Positions 1-6,867 of a stretch of 64,000 nucleotides of DNA are shown here, piece by piece. Position numbers and translations under genes: made by a program. The notes beneath the pieces were generated by a model. That model did not search any database and was not told the origin of the DNA. It saw only the letters and a list, made by a program, of their open reading frames with translations. The DNA comes from Collinsella aerofaciens (lineage in GTDB: Bacteria; Actinomycetota; Coriobacteriia; Coriobacteriales; Coriobacteriaceae): the NCBI RefSeq assembly GCF_018785265.1, contig NZ_WQPK01000030.1, positions 1-64,000 on the forward strand, given 5' to 3'. Position 1 is the stretch's first letter; every line of letters starts with the position of its first letter.

Positions 1-41
1 TTCAGATTCTAGGACGAAGGCCGTTCTTCGTTAAACGGGCG

Positions 42-917
42 CTAGAGCGTCACCCTTACACCAACATTTTCGACGCGATCTATTCGTTCAAATGCTGATT
101 GATTGTTGGTTCCAAGGCCAATCATTCCAATTGCAGAGAGATATCCGCTATCAGTGAGTTTATCTCCTGCACCTCGAATAACCTTGCTTGTGATGATGAG
201 GCCATCTGGACCGCCATCGCCAACGAAGGGGTACGGTACGTCTTCTGGGATTGGCAGCAAAGGAGGATTCACCGTAATGAGCTCATAGCTGCAAGCGCTT
301 TCGATATTGTTTAGTGCGTTGTAGAGACTTCCGGTTAGAATAGTTAAATCTTCGCTAATACCATTGACCAGTGCGTTTAGTTGGCAGATTTCTGAGGCGA
401 TTGGATTGATATCTATCGCTGTGACGTGCATTCCAGATTTTGCCAGTATGAGTGCCTGGATGCCTGGTCCAGAGCAGAGGTCTAAGGCATTCTTTCCGGG
501 GGATGGGCTTAGCCGACGAGCGAGCCCAATTGAATCAGAGCCAAAATATAGTAAAGGCGAGGGTGATGGCGCATCGGCAAAAAGCCAGATGCCATGATAT
601 CGGATTAGAGATAAACCGGAAAGGGAGGCATTGCCATTGTGCTCGCTTAGCAGCCCGAGTGAGGCTATGGTTTCAACAGTGCCTTTCAGCAGTCTTCTTT
701 TTGCCACTTCTGAATCGAGATCAATCTCTCCACCTAGCATCAGGAAGGAGACGAGCTCTTGATGCTCCCTGTCAAGTTGATCCCAGATGCGATGCGCGCA
801 TTCAAAAGGATCTATAGATATGTCAAGTGTGTCTAAAAAATCTGTTACTCCAAGAGTGTCCAATCTACGGAGTGGATTACTCGAGAGCGAATTTAAAGAG
901 GGTAGCACTTCAATCAT
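42..917 (-). CDS. Class I SAM-dependent methyltransferase of the RiPP-like operon
   Basis: A 291-residue Rossmann-fold methyltransferase. The SAM-binding motif I (LDLCSGPG) lies at residues 146-153, the acidic strand-2 residue follows in AIDIN (167-171), and an NPPL motif sits at 217-220. NPPY/NPPL-type motifs are typical of enzymes that methylate planar nitrogens such as amides and adenine amines (HemK/PrmC type). The first 140 residues form a separate N-terminal domain. I chose the ATG at 917 because it overlaps the end of the radical SAM gene by 8 bases, which suggests translational coupling; an in-frame start at 968 is less likely. Inference: it modifies the Asn-rich product encoded two genes upstream, perhaps by side-chain N-methylation. 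It could instead be an unrelated housekeeping methyltransferase. Confidence 0.75.
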   Translation of the reverse strand: MIEVLPSLNSLSSNPLRRLDTLGVTDFLDTLDISIDPFECAHRIWDQLDREHQELVSFLMLGGEIDLDSEVAKRRLLKGTVETIASLGLLSEHNGNASLSGLSLIRYHGIWLFADAPSPSPLLYFGSDSIGLARRLSPSPGKNALDLCSGPGIQALILAKSGMHVTAIDINPIASEICQLNALVNGISEDLTILTGSLYNALNNIESACSYELITVNPPLLPIPEDVPYPFVGDGGPDGLIITSKVIRGAGDKLTDSGYLSAIGMIGLGTNNQSAFERIDRVENVGVRVTL

Positions 918-1989
918 GTATATCAGACCCATTTCCGATAAAGGTAGTCTCGAATTTAGTCTCGACAATCAAGTCGGCTGCCAGTTTAGGAGCCAGCTTT
1001 GCAAGACAGGTCTGTGCCTCTTTCGAGAGGGCGATGTCTTCGCAAATCTCGCATTGAGAGAGGTAGCTTGAGCGCCCAAATGAAGAAAGGCCTCCGCTCG
1101 TGCGCAAGTGCTTCAGCAGTCCTCCTGGTCCTATGTATTGTATGTAATTAAGTAGGAGCAGCTGCAGTTCATTAATGTCATCCGTCAGATTGATTTTGCC
1201 AAGATCGAAAAGCCAAGTTCCCTCTGCATTTATTCCGCAGCAGGGTGAAAGATGGCAGTTTGGGGAAATAACGAAGTCTTGGCCGCAGTCGGAACAGTGT
1301 GACGCTAAGAGACGTGCCTGCGGTCGCGCATTTTGGTTGAGACTGAGATTTCGTGCGCGCCCAATTCGCGTGATGCCTGAATCCGTGATGAAGCGGGCTG
1401 GCGCGCGGGGAGTCTGGGTATTATCGTCGAGCTGATGCAGGAGTGGAATGTCTTCATTAAGGTACTTGCACAGGTATGCCGGGCTGATTGTACTGTTGTT
1501 ATCTCTGCAGACCGCAATGCCGAGAGTTTGAAAGCCCATTGTTTTTGCTGAGTTCCAAAGGTTGCGCACATTCTCGAGGGGTATATATTCCGCATGAAAG
1601 TCGTCGCAGCTGATATTGATTTCGTCAAGGCCACATGACTTCAATTCGTTGAGGAGCGTTTCTGCGTCTCTTTCGCTTTTCGCCCACCACGCATTCGTTA
1701 CAATTCGAGTAAAGAGTCCTAAAGAATTCGCATATGCGATGGCCTCGAGAAGGTCTTCGCCAAGAAGGGTGCATTCTCCGCTCGTAAACACAACAACACC
1801 ACTTCCGACGCATACTTCGGCGAAGCTATCGATGAATTGCCGCATTTGGGGAAGAGTAAGCCTGTCACTGTTGTTCGGAGTGCAGCTCATCAGACAATGA
1901 TCACACACAGCGCCACATCTATATGTTGTTATAAATGTCAGCATTCGAGGTCTGCGGAACAGCACGTGCTGCGAGCTTTCGGAAATCAT
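910..1989 (-). CDS. Radical SAM enzyme with SPASM-like C-terminal cysteines
   Basis: A 359-residue radical SAM protein. The cluster-binding CxxxCxxC motif is at Cys25, Cys29 and Cys32. The usual GGE motif appears as TSGE at 69-72. The C-terminal part has cysteines at 232, 235, 245, 250, 251, 313, 316 and 328, a pattern that suggests one or two auxiliary iron-sulfur clusters of SPASM type. The start ATG overlaps the stop of the upstream substrate-like gene (ATGA), and the methyltransferase start overlaps its own end, so the three genes form one translationally coupled unit. Known relatives make carbon-carbon or thioether links, epimerise residues or rearrange peptides. Which of these applies cannot be read from the sequence. 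Confidence 0.85.
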   Translation of the reverse strand: MISESSQHVLFRRPRMLTFITTYRCGAVCDHCLMSCTPNNSDRLTLPQMRQFIDSFAEVCVGSGVVVFTSGECTLLGEDLLEAIAYANSLGLFTRIVTNAWWAKSERDAETLLNELKSCGLDEINISCDDFHAEYIPLENVRNLWNSAKTMGFQTLGIAVCRDNNSTISPAYLCKYLNEDIPLLHQLDDNTQTPRAPARFITDSGITRIGRARNLSLNQNARPQARLLASHCSDCGQDFVISPNCHLSPCCGINAEGTWLFDLGKINLTDDINELQLLLLNYIQYIGPGGLLKHLRTSGGLSSFGRSSYLSQCEICEDIALSKEAQTCLAKLAPKLAADLIVETKFETTFIGNGSDIHD

Positions 1990-2711
1990 GCCGCGAGCAA
2001 ACGGGCGTCGGTGATTACCAAGGTGCCTTCGTTCTCGGAGTAAGTAACTTCGAATTCGACGGAGCGATAAGACCCGCGGGCGACCCCATTGGAAGCCCCT
2101 TCGGGGTTGATGGTATTGGAGCTGGAATTCTTGATTGCTGTTTTAAGCACGGCTGCTTGCCTCGCCGCACTCAAGCCCTCTTGATCAAATTTCCTGAAAA
2201 CAGAAGTTTGTTTGTACGATTCCGATAGTTCAACAACATCAGGTTTGTTCATAAAAATAGCTGATCCATAGCCCATTGTGTTGACGTCGTACTTAAGGTT
2301 GGCGTTGTTTTGAGCATTCGCGTTTGCGTTTGCCATTGCGTTTGCGTTCAGAATGATGTTTGCGTTCGTTACTGCGTTTGCATTAAGTACAACGTTTACG
2401 AGAGGTATCGTTTGCGGATCAGCTTCGGTGTCCTCGTCATAATATGCAAGTTGGATACGACGATATACTGCGCGTGCAACGGGGACACGCGCCTCCTTTT
2501 CGGTTGACTCCACCAGTTCGTACAGAGAGACTTTTCGATTTCCCGCTTTGATTTGGAGGTCTGTAATTCCATATTTCTGGAATACGGCACGAGGCTGAGC
2601 TTCGAAATCGCGTCTTGCGTCGGTAGATTGCTCCGCGTCCGCGACCAGTTTTTCAAGGATGCTAAGCTGGGACTGTATTGAGAGTTCGTTTAGGTGGTTC
2701 ACATTGTCCAT
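1986..2711 (-). CDS. Putative RiPP precursor with Asn/Ala hexad repeat
   Basis: A 241-residue protein with no recognised catalytic motif. The ATG at 2711 has a strong GGAGGT 8 bases upstream, so it is preferred over the in-frame TTG at 2726. Residues 1-100 are charged and helical-looking; residues 35-49 (DFEAQP..VFQKYGI) resemble the conserved end of nitrile-hydratase-like leader peptides of proteusins. Residues 106-144 are Asn/Ala-rich: Asn occupies 13 even-numbered positions and only one odd position, in NANxxx hexads starting at 110, 116, 122 and 128. About 97 further residues follow, which is unusual for a proteusin. Gene order substrate, radical SAM, methyltransferase supports a modified-peptide role. 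It could instead be a structural beta-solenoid protein. No GG cleavage site is visible before the repeat. Confidence 0.65.
   Translation of the reverse strand: MDNVNHLNELSIQSQLSILEKLVADAEQSTDARRDFEAQPRAVFQKYGITDLQIKAGNRKVSLYELVESTEKEARVPVARAVYRRIQLAYYDEDTEADPQTIPLVNVVLNANAVTNANIILNANAMANANANAQNNANLKYDVNTMGYGSAIFMNKPDVVELSESYKQTSVFRKFDQEGLSAARQAAVLKTAIKNSSSNTINPEGASNGVARGSYRSVEFEVTYSENEGTLVITDARLLAA
2280..2396 (-). repeat. Asn/Ala codon repeat (core region of the putative precursor)
   Basis: Tandem AAC-GCA units on the minus strand encode residues 106-144 of the precursor. Asn codons recur with a spacing of 2 and a period of 6 residues (18 bases), while the intervening positions are Ala, Val, Ile, Leu, Met or Thr. 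The nucleotide repeat is imperfect, so the amino-acid pattern seems to be maintained rather than being a recent DNA expansion. Confidence 0.8.
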
Positions 2712-2882
2712 AGCGGTGACCTCCAATGTTGAATAGCTGTCTTGAAAGACTACGTCATGCTAGTGTCGGTATCGATTTGATACTACGAACAAATTAGAAC
2801 TAAATGGATATAGTTTCCATACTAATCAAAACAAATTTGCATTCAACTTTTTATTTATACTTGATTTAAGGCGGAGTGGAAT
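2712..2882. promoter_or_regulatory. AT-rich divergent control region
   Basis: This 171-base spacer separates the minus-strand precursor operon from the plus-strand membrane protein gene, so it must hold both promoters. It is much more AT-rich than the flanks. A short dyad, GTATC-GATTT-GATAC, lies at 2769-2783 and could be an operator. A possible minus-strand promoter reads TTGTTT, 16 bases, TATATC. These assignments are weak. Confidence 0.35.
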
Positions 2883-3536
2883 GTGAGCGCGCAAGGAGAT
2901 GCGGAATCGATGAGAGCCTCAAAAAAAATTACTGCAGTGTTATCATCTTTCATCCTCTCTATTCTTCCATTTCTGATTCTATGGGCGGCTTGGTCAGTCC
3001 TCCCTGATACAATTCCCGCTCATTGGAGTGGGGGCGTGGTTGATCGATGGGGTAATAAGCTTGAATTGCTGGTTGTTCCGCTGTTTTCTCTGATTGGTTC
3101 TATTGCAATTTCTGTGTACCTTATTGTTTCCACGCGGCGAAGAGAGTTCGCGGATTTCTCTGTTCGAATGCGACGGGACTTTGTTGCGTGCTATATTTCT
3201 AGTCTTCTTTTATCGACAACCTGCTCAGTGATAATTGCCGTTTGGGTTCAGTTGATTCTTACGCAAAACACTGCGGTTGATGGGGGGCTTGGACTATCGA
3301 TCCTGTATTCCCTTCCCGGGCTATATGTGATCTTGTGCGCTTTGCCGCCTTTTTATGCGAGCGGCGAGAGCAAAAAGGCAGAGCGCCTGATAACAGTTCT
3401 TATTGGCGGCGCGGAGATTGTTCTTTGTGGAATAGTGCTTGAAGGTTCGGCTGCCTCGTATGCGATGATTGGACTGATGATTCTGTTCTGTGCGTTTGAG
3501 ATTGTGTCACAGGTAAGGGATAGCCGGTCCTTATGA
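2883..3536 (+). CDS. DUF1648/SdpI-like multipass membrane protein (possible immunity)
   Basis: A 217-residue protein with about five or six membrane segments (roughly residues 17-40, 63-83, 102-127, 134-155, 168-205). The first external loop carries the DUF1648 signature LPDTIPAHWSG followed by DRWGNK. DUF1648 is found in SdpI, the immunity protein for the Bacillus SDP toxin, and in other small membrane proteins. The GTG at 2883 has GGAG 6 bases upstream; an alternative ATG at 2910 has AAGGAG 11 bases upstream. It is divergent from the precursor operon. Inference: self-protection against, or sensing of, the peptide product. Family membership is fairly sure; the role is not. Confidence 0.7.
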   Translation: MSAQGDAESMRASKKITAVLSSFILSILPFLILWAAWSVLPDTIPAHWSGGVVDRWGNKLELLVVPLFSLIGSIAISVYLIVSTRRREFADFSVRMRRDFVACYISSLLLSTTCSVIIAVWVQLILTQNTAVDGGLGLSILYSLPGLYVILCALPPFYASGESKKAERLITVLIGGAEIVLCGIVLEGSAASYAMIGLMILFCAFEIVSQVRDSRSL

Positions 3537-4036
3537 GTTGAATTACGCGCGTGCGGATATAAAGGGTGGCATGTTAAGCTGGACGTTTTCTCGTTCTGGG
3601 ACATTTGCAGTAGGATGAGTGGGACTAGGCGCGCTGCGGTGTGATGGTGAAGGTTGAGACTTGTATCGCTGCAAATCCGCTGATGCACATTTTGCTATTG
3701 GGCTTGAAGGTGGGACCGGCAGGCCTTTGTTTGGGTTGTTCTGGTCGTCCAACGCGTGTTGCACGGCTTTATATTGTTACGCTCGTTCGGCGCTCCGTTG
3801 GAGCATTTCCGGGTTTGTCGGCATCATGACTTGGCCAAGTGACACGCTTGCCGGGATGGTTGTAACGCCGCGCCGGTTCCGTGTGCTCCTTTGTTGTTGG
3901 CCTGTCCAGCCGGGGGCGGATTCGGCCTCATGTTGTGGCGCACGGCCTTCAGGGGCTTCCCCTGGCGAGTTATGTTCGTCCGTATGGGTAAGGGTCGGGT
4001 TGAGCTGACAATCCCGTGTCGGAAGGGGCTTGCACC
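3537..4036. other. 500-base stretch without a convincing gene
   Basis: Short open frames exist here, but none has a good ribosome-binding site, recognisable motif or consistent codon use. No clear terminator, tRNA or mobile-element end is visible. Base composition rises from the AT-rich left side to the GC-rich gene on the right, as if two pieces of different origin were joined. Confidence 0.4.
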
Positions 4037-4570
4037 GTGCGCGCGATGACAGAGATTGAGTGGCTGGACGGCCGTGTGACGAAGGTGCCGGAGCTCGCCC
4101 TGGGCGATGCGTTCGGCGAGAGCGTCCAGGCGGAGCTCGATTTCGGGTTCGACGATGTGTTGGAGGGCCTTTGGGTCGAGGTGCGCCATCATGAGCCGGA
4201 TGAGGACTCGGACGGCGACCCGCGCGGGAGGGGCTGCGCACTGTACGCGGACTGCCGGTACAGCCTGGTCGAACCGTCGGACCTCGACCGTGTCTTCTGC
4301 ATCCTTTACGAGGGGCAGCCGAGGGTCTGCCGCGTCGCGGGGGAGCTCGTGAACCTTTTGCGGGCCTGCGCGTTGTCCTGCCTCATGCTCGGATCTCCCT
4401 ACCCGCCAGGCGCCCTCGAGGCCCTGGCCGCGTGCGCTCGATACCTCTGCGGTCCGGCTTTCACATCCGACCTCGCCGCCCGTGCCCGCGCCGCGGGGGA
4501 ATTTGGGATGGGGGCGGGTTCCGAAACGCCTGCGGAGGGGAGAACCCCGTTGGGCGGGGACTATTCGTGA
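4037..4570 (+). CDS. Hypothetical protein, GC-rich orphan
   Basis: About 177 residues, not recognised. The middle part is acidic (HEPDEDSDG) and the C-terminal half has a Leu/Ala/Cys-rich helical stretch (LLRACALSCLM). Codon third positions are strongly G or C, unlike the AT-rich RiPP genes on both sides, which supports a real plus-strand gene of different origin. The GTG at 4037 follows GGAAGGGG by 9 bases; an in-frame ATG lies at 4046 and another GTG at 4016. An overlapping minus-strand frame lacks a plausible start and has low-complexity Arg/Pro content. No function can be assigned. Confidence 0.5.
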   Translation: MRAMTEIEWLDGRVTKVPELALGDAFGESVQAELDFGFDDVLEGLWVEVRHHEPDEDSDGDPRGRGCALYADCRYSLVEPSDLDRVFCILYEGQPRVCRVAGELVNLLRACALSCLMLGSPYPPGALEALAACARYLCGPAFTSDLAARARAAGEFGMGAGSETPAEGRTPLGGDYS

Positions 4571-5061
4571 TGCTTGATATCGCATTGCAGTATGGAAGCA
4601 CGGATCATCTTCGCGATGGTCCGACCGGTTGATGGGCTAGGACGCGCATTCAGCAGGGAAGGGGATGGCTTTTAATGCCGCTTTTGGCTTATGCGTGCCG
4701 CGCTCCGCGTATGGCCATCCTGCGGTGCTAAAGCATTCTTGAAGTCTGTTAAGTGAATTCGTTTTAATCGCGCACGTGGCCGTTTGCCCATATCGCATAA
4801 CAGGATTCAGTGCTGATTGCCCGTGTGATGACAGCGTGAGTTTCGGGGGGGGGTGGCGTGAGCGGAGTCGCCGCGTTGTATAAGTCTGGCCGGCCCGACT
4901 GATGTGTCGATCTGTCGGGCCGGCCGAGAATGGTGAAGAGATCTCGCTGTTGAATGAACGAATGTTACAAGCAGCTCTTCAAGGCGCTTTGGGCGTTGGC
5001 TGGGGCTGCGCAGTCAATCGCATGCAGTGATAGGCGAGGCGATTGCTCGATGAGCCGGCGA
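4571..5061. other. 490-base gap holding a long perfect hairpin
   Basis: No supported gene lies here. The only clear structure is the 12-bp inverted repeat at 4888-4925, listed separately. The right end is the 3' flank of the minus-strand peptide gene, so part of this stretch is probably transcribed as its 3' untranslated region. Confidence 0.4.
4888..4925. repeat. Perfect 12-bp inverted repeat, hairpin without U-tract
   Basis: GGCCGGCCCGAC (4888-4899) is exactly mirrored by GTCGGGCCGGCC (4914-4925) across a 14-base loop. It lies about 140 bases downstream of the minus-strand peptide gene. Neither side has a T-run, so it is not a standard intrinsic terminator. It may stabilise the 3' end of the operon message or be a protein-binding or recombination site. 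Confidence 0.65.
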
Positions 5062-5244
5062 CTAGTTCTGTGCTGCACTCGTCCCGGTGCCGTCGTTGTC
5101 TGCCGAGTACCAGAATGCGTAGGCCGCAACGACGGCATCATAGACGGCTGCGACTACGTTATCCACGACGGCTGCAAAGTTGACCACAACGGGAACGGGG
5201 CCGGTTTTGGAATCCATCTTCTCTACTTCTGGGGTCTCATACAT
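5062..5244 (-). CDS. Putative RiPP precursor peptide, Val/Ala-rich core
   Basis: A 60-residue peptide with an excellent ribosome-binding site (AAGGAG, 8 bases before the ATG at 5244). The N-terminus reads MYETPEVEKM, like the short Tyr-Pro-Val-Glu leaders seen in other radical-SAM peptides. Residues 17-43 are almost only Val and Ala with spaced Asn, Asp and Tyr. An aromatic FWY triplet at 44-46 follows, then a Gly/Thr/Ser/Asn tail. It begins 12 bases after the radical SAM gene and is the last gene of the operon that encodes a PqqD-like recognition protein. Inference: substrate of that radical SAM enzyme. There is no GG motif; the leader/core boundary may be near residue 15-18. The opposite-strand open frame here is a shadow. 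Confidence 0.75.
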   Translation of the reverse strand: MYETPEVEKMDSKTGPVPVVVNFAAVVDNVVAAVYDAVVAAYAFWYSADNDGTGTSAAQN

Positions 5245-5256
5245 GGGAACATCTCC

Positions 5257-6303
5257 TTAGAATTGTGACAGGACGCTCAGGTCGCCTAGATCATCGTCGA
5301 TCAGGTCGATATAGAGGTCGCCGTCCATATTGATGTCTGCAATCAACGATGAGATCTCTTCCATCTCGTCAATCGAGTGCATACGATTGGCCAACGCGGT
5401 AACAACGGGCTTATCCCAAACGGTTGCCATTCCGGCATCGTAGTATTCCTGAAGGCTGTGTTTGCGAACGTTTCCGATGATGAGAGGTATATAGGGGGAT
5501 GCGACGATATCGCCATTGGCGTGGATGGCCACTTGGTCAAATTGCATTTGCAGTTGAGGGAATCTGACCAAGTGGTCGATGGGGTCGCCCCACTCAAGCA
5601 TGAAGTAGCCTCGATAGTCCGGATCGTATCGAAGGTCATTGATCGTGTTGACTAGCCGACGGTATTGATTATTCGAAGGGCGAATCGTGCGGTTTCTTCG
5701 GGCTCTACCGAGGAGCATGAGCGGCTGAACTCTAAGGTCAATTCGGTCAGTTCTACCCGACGATTTCAGCTTGTCTCGAAGCATCGTGCAAACTGGTTTG
5801 AAATCGTCGACATTGAACGATGTCGGACAAAAGGCAATTGAAAGGTGCAGTGAGGTTTCGTTCAGCGTGATATCGATGGCGTCGAGCACCCGGTCGTATA
5901 ATCCCGAGAGTCCTCGCATATGTTCGTGAGAATCGCGTAGGCCATCGAGGCTAAACTGTATGCCGTTTAAACCGGCGCGTTCGAGCTCATGCAAAGTATT
6001 TGAGTTTGCGAGCAGACCGTTTGACACGAGGTTGCATTTGACGCCAGATGCGCTGAGCCGCCGCAAGGATTCGATGACAAGATCCTTTCGCAGGAGGGTC
6101 TCGCCTCCGCAGAAGCAGAAGCTAAAGGGGTGCATTTGACAAATCGAGTCGACGAGTTCGAGGACTTCGTTGTCGGATAATTCGTTCGCGACGACATCGT
6201 TTTCTCCACTGTTGTTGAAGCAGTGTAGACAACGAAGGTTGCATTTGTTTGTAATGTCGAGCGCAACGCTGTGGGGCGCTCCGATTATTGCCGGCATGCT
6301 CAT
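5257..6303 (-). CDS. Radical SAM peptide-modifying enzyme, Cys-poor SPASM-like tail
   Basis: A 348-residue radical SAM protein. CNLRCLHC gives Cys21, Cys25 and Cys28; GGE is at 66-68. The C-terminal segment (about 255-300) has the usual SPASM layout, with an IHANGDI strand and an IGNV turn, but lacks the cysteines that would bind auxiliary clusters. Its ATG overlaps the stop of the upstream GNAT frame (TAATG), and the precursor follows 12 bases downstream. With a separate PqqD-like protein in the same operon, it fits the two-part enzymes that use a detached RiPP recognition element. The chemistry installed is unknown. Confidence 0.85.
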   Translation of the reverse strand: MSMPAIIGAPHSVALDITNKCNLRCLHCFNNSGENDVVANELSDNEVLELVDSICQMHPFSFCFCGGETLLRKDLVIESLRRLSASGVKCNLVSNGLLANSNTLHELERAGLNGIQFSLDGLRDSHEHMRGLSGLYDRVLDAIDITLNETSLHLSIAFCPTSFNVDDFKPVCTMLRDKLKSSGRTDRIDLRVQPLMLLGRARRNRTIRPSNNQYRRLVNTINDLRYDPDYRGYFMLEWGDPIDHLVRFPQLQMQFDQVAIHANGDIVASPYIPLIIGNVRKHSLQEYYDAGMATVWDKPVVTALANRMHSIDEMEEISSLIADINMDGDLYIDLIDDDLGDLSVLSQF

Positions 6304-6867
6304 TATTGCTTCTTATCGAGCGGGCGAACAAACAGCTTGACGTCGCCCGAGTCGAGCTCATTGGGCAGGGTGCCGACTAAGGAAAAGCCAAGGCGCTGGT
6401 CGGAATGGTCAAGTTGTTCGGCGATTGGGGTGGAATCAGGCGCGTCAATTCTGAGCGCGCGGTAGGCTTTGGGAGCGGAAGATCCGTAGTATTCCGCAAG
6501 GCGGTCGAGCACACCGACAAGCAGCGTGGAGCTGCATGAGATAAATTTGATGATGACGCTGCGGCCGGCGGGATTAGTGGCCGGCTCGCATATTATCAAT
6601 CCATTAATTTCTCCGGACTGGCTCGTGAGTAGAAAATAATCATGGGTAAAAGAAAAAGAGCCTTTGACGAAGAACCAGAAAGTTCTCCAATTCGGGCTCA
6701 ACGTCGAACTCAGAGAAATAGATCCTATTACCATTTTTGGACTGTTTTGCAGAGAGGGATTTTGCAGCCGCCTCTTCGATTTCAGCAAACCTGCTCGCGT
6801 CCGCGAGAATAAGCAGCTCGTCGGGATCCACCGATGTTAGGTAATCGGAGCCGAAAGGGTCGTTCAT
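6303..6867 (-). pseudogene. GNAT-like acetyltransferase, interrupted by a frameshift
   Basis: Two frames together read as one GNAT-like protein. The N-terminal part, from ATG 6867 (GGGAG 4 bases upstream), runs to about residue 62 in the PqqD frame. The rest (6303 to about 6680) continues in another frame, with a GNAT-like C-terminus (YRALRIDAP, then RLGFSLVG). One extra A in the AAA at 6679-6681 (a T on the coding strand) explains the break: removing it gives ENFWFFVKG. The stop overlaps the radical SAM start. GNATs acetylate amines, so peptide tailoring or self-resistance is possible. The break may be a real mutation, a sequencing error or, less likely, programmed slippage. Confidence 0.55.

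Noticed and set aside
2280..2396. Hexapeptide acyltransferase (left-handed beta-helix) reading of the hexads
   Set aside because: The period fits, but the LpxA-type rule (aliphatic residue followed by Gly at fixed positions) is not met and the repeat is too short. Kept only as an alternative fold.
3641..4008. Small plus-strand frames before the GC-rich orphan
   Set aside because: Overlapping frames with Cys/Arg-rich compositions and no start signal; treated as non-coding.
4954..5268. Plus-strand frame of 104 codons covering the second precursor
   Set aside because: No ribosome-binding site or motif; the minus-strand peptide has a strong one and operon context.
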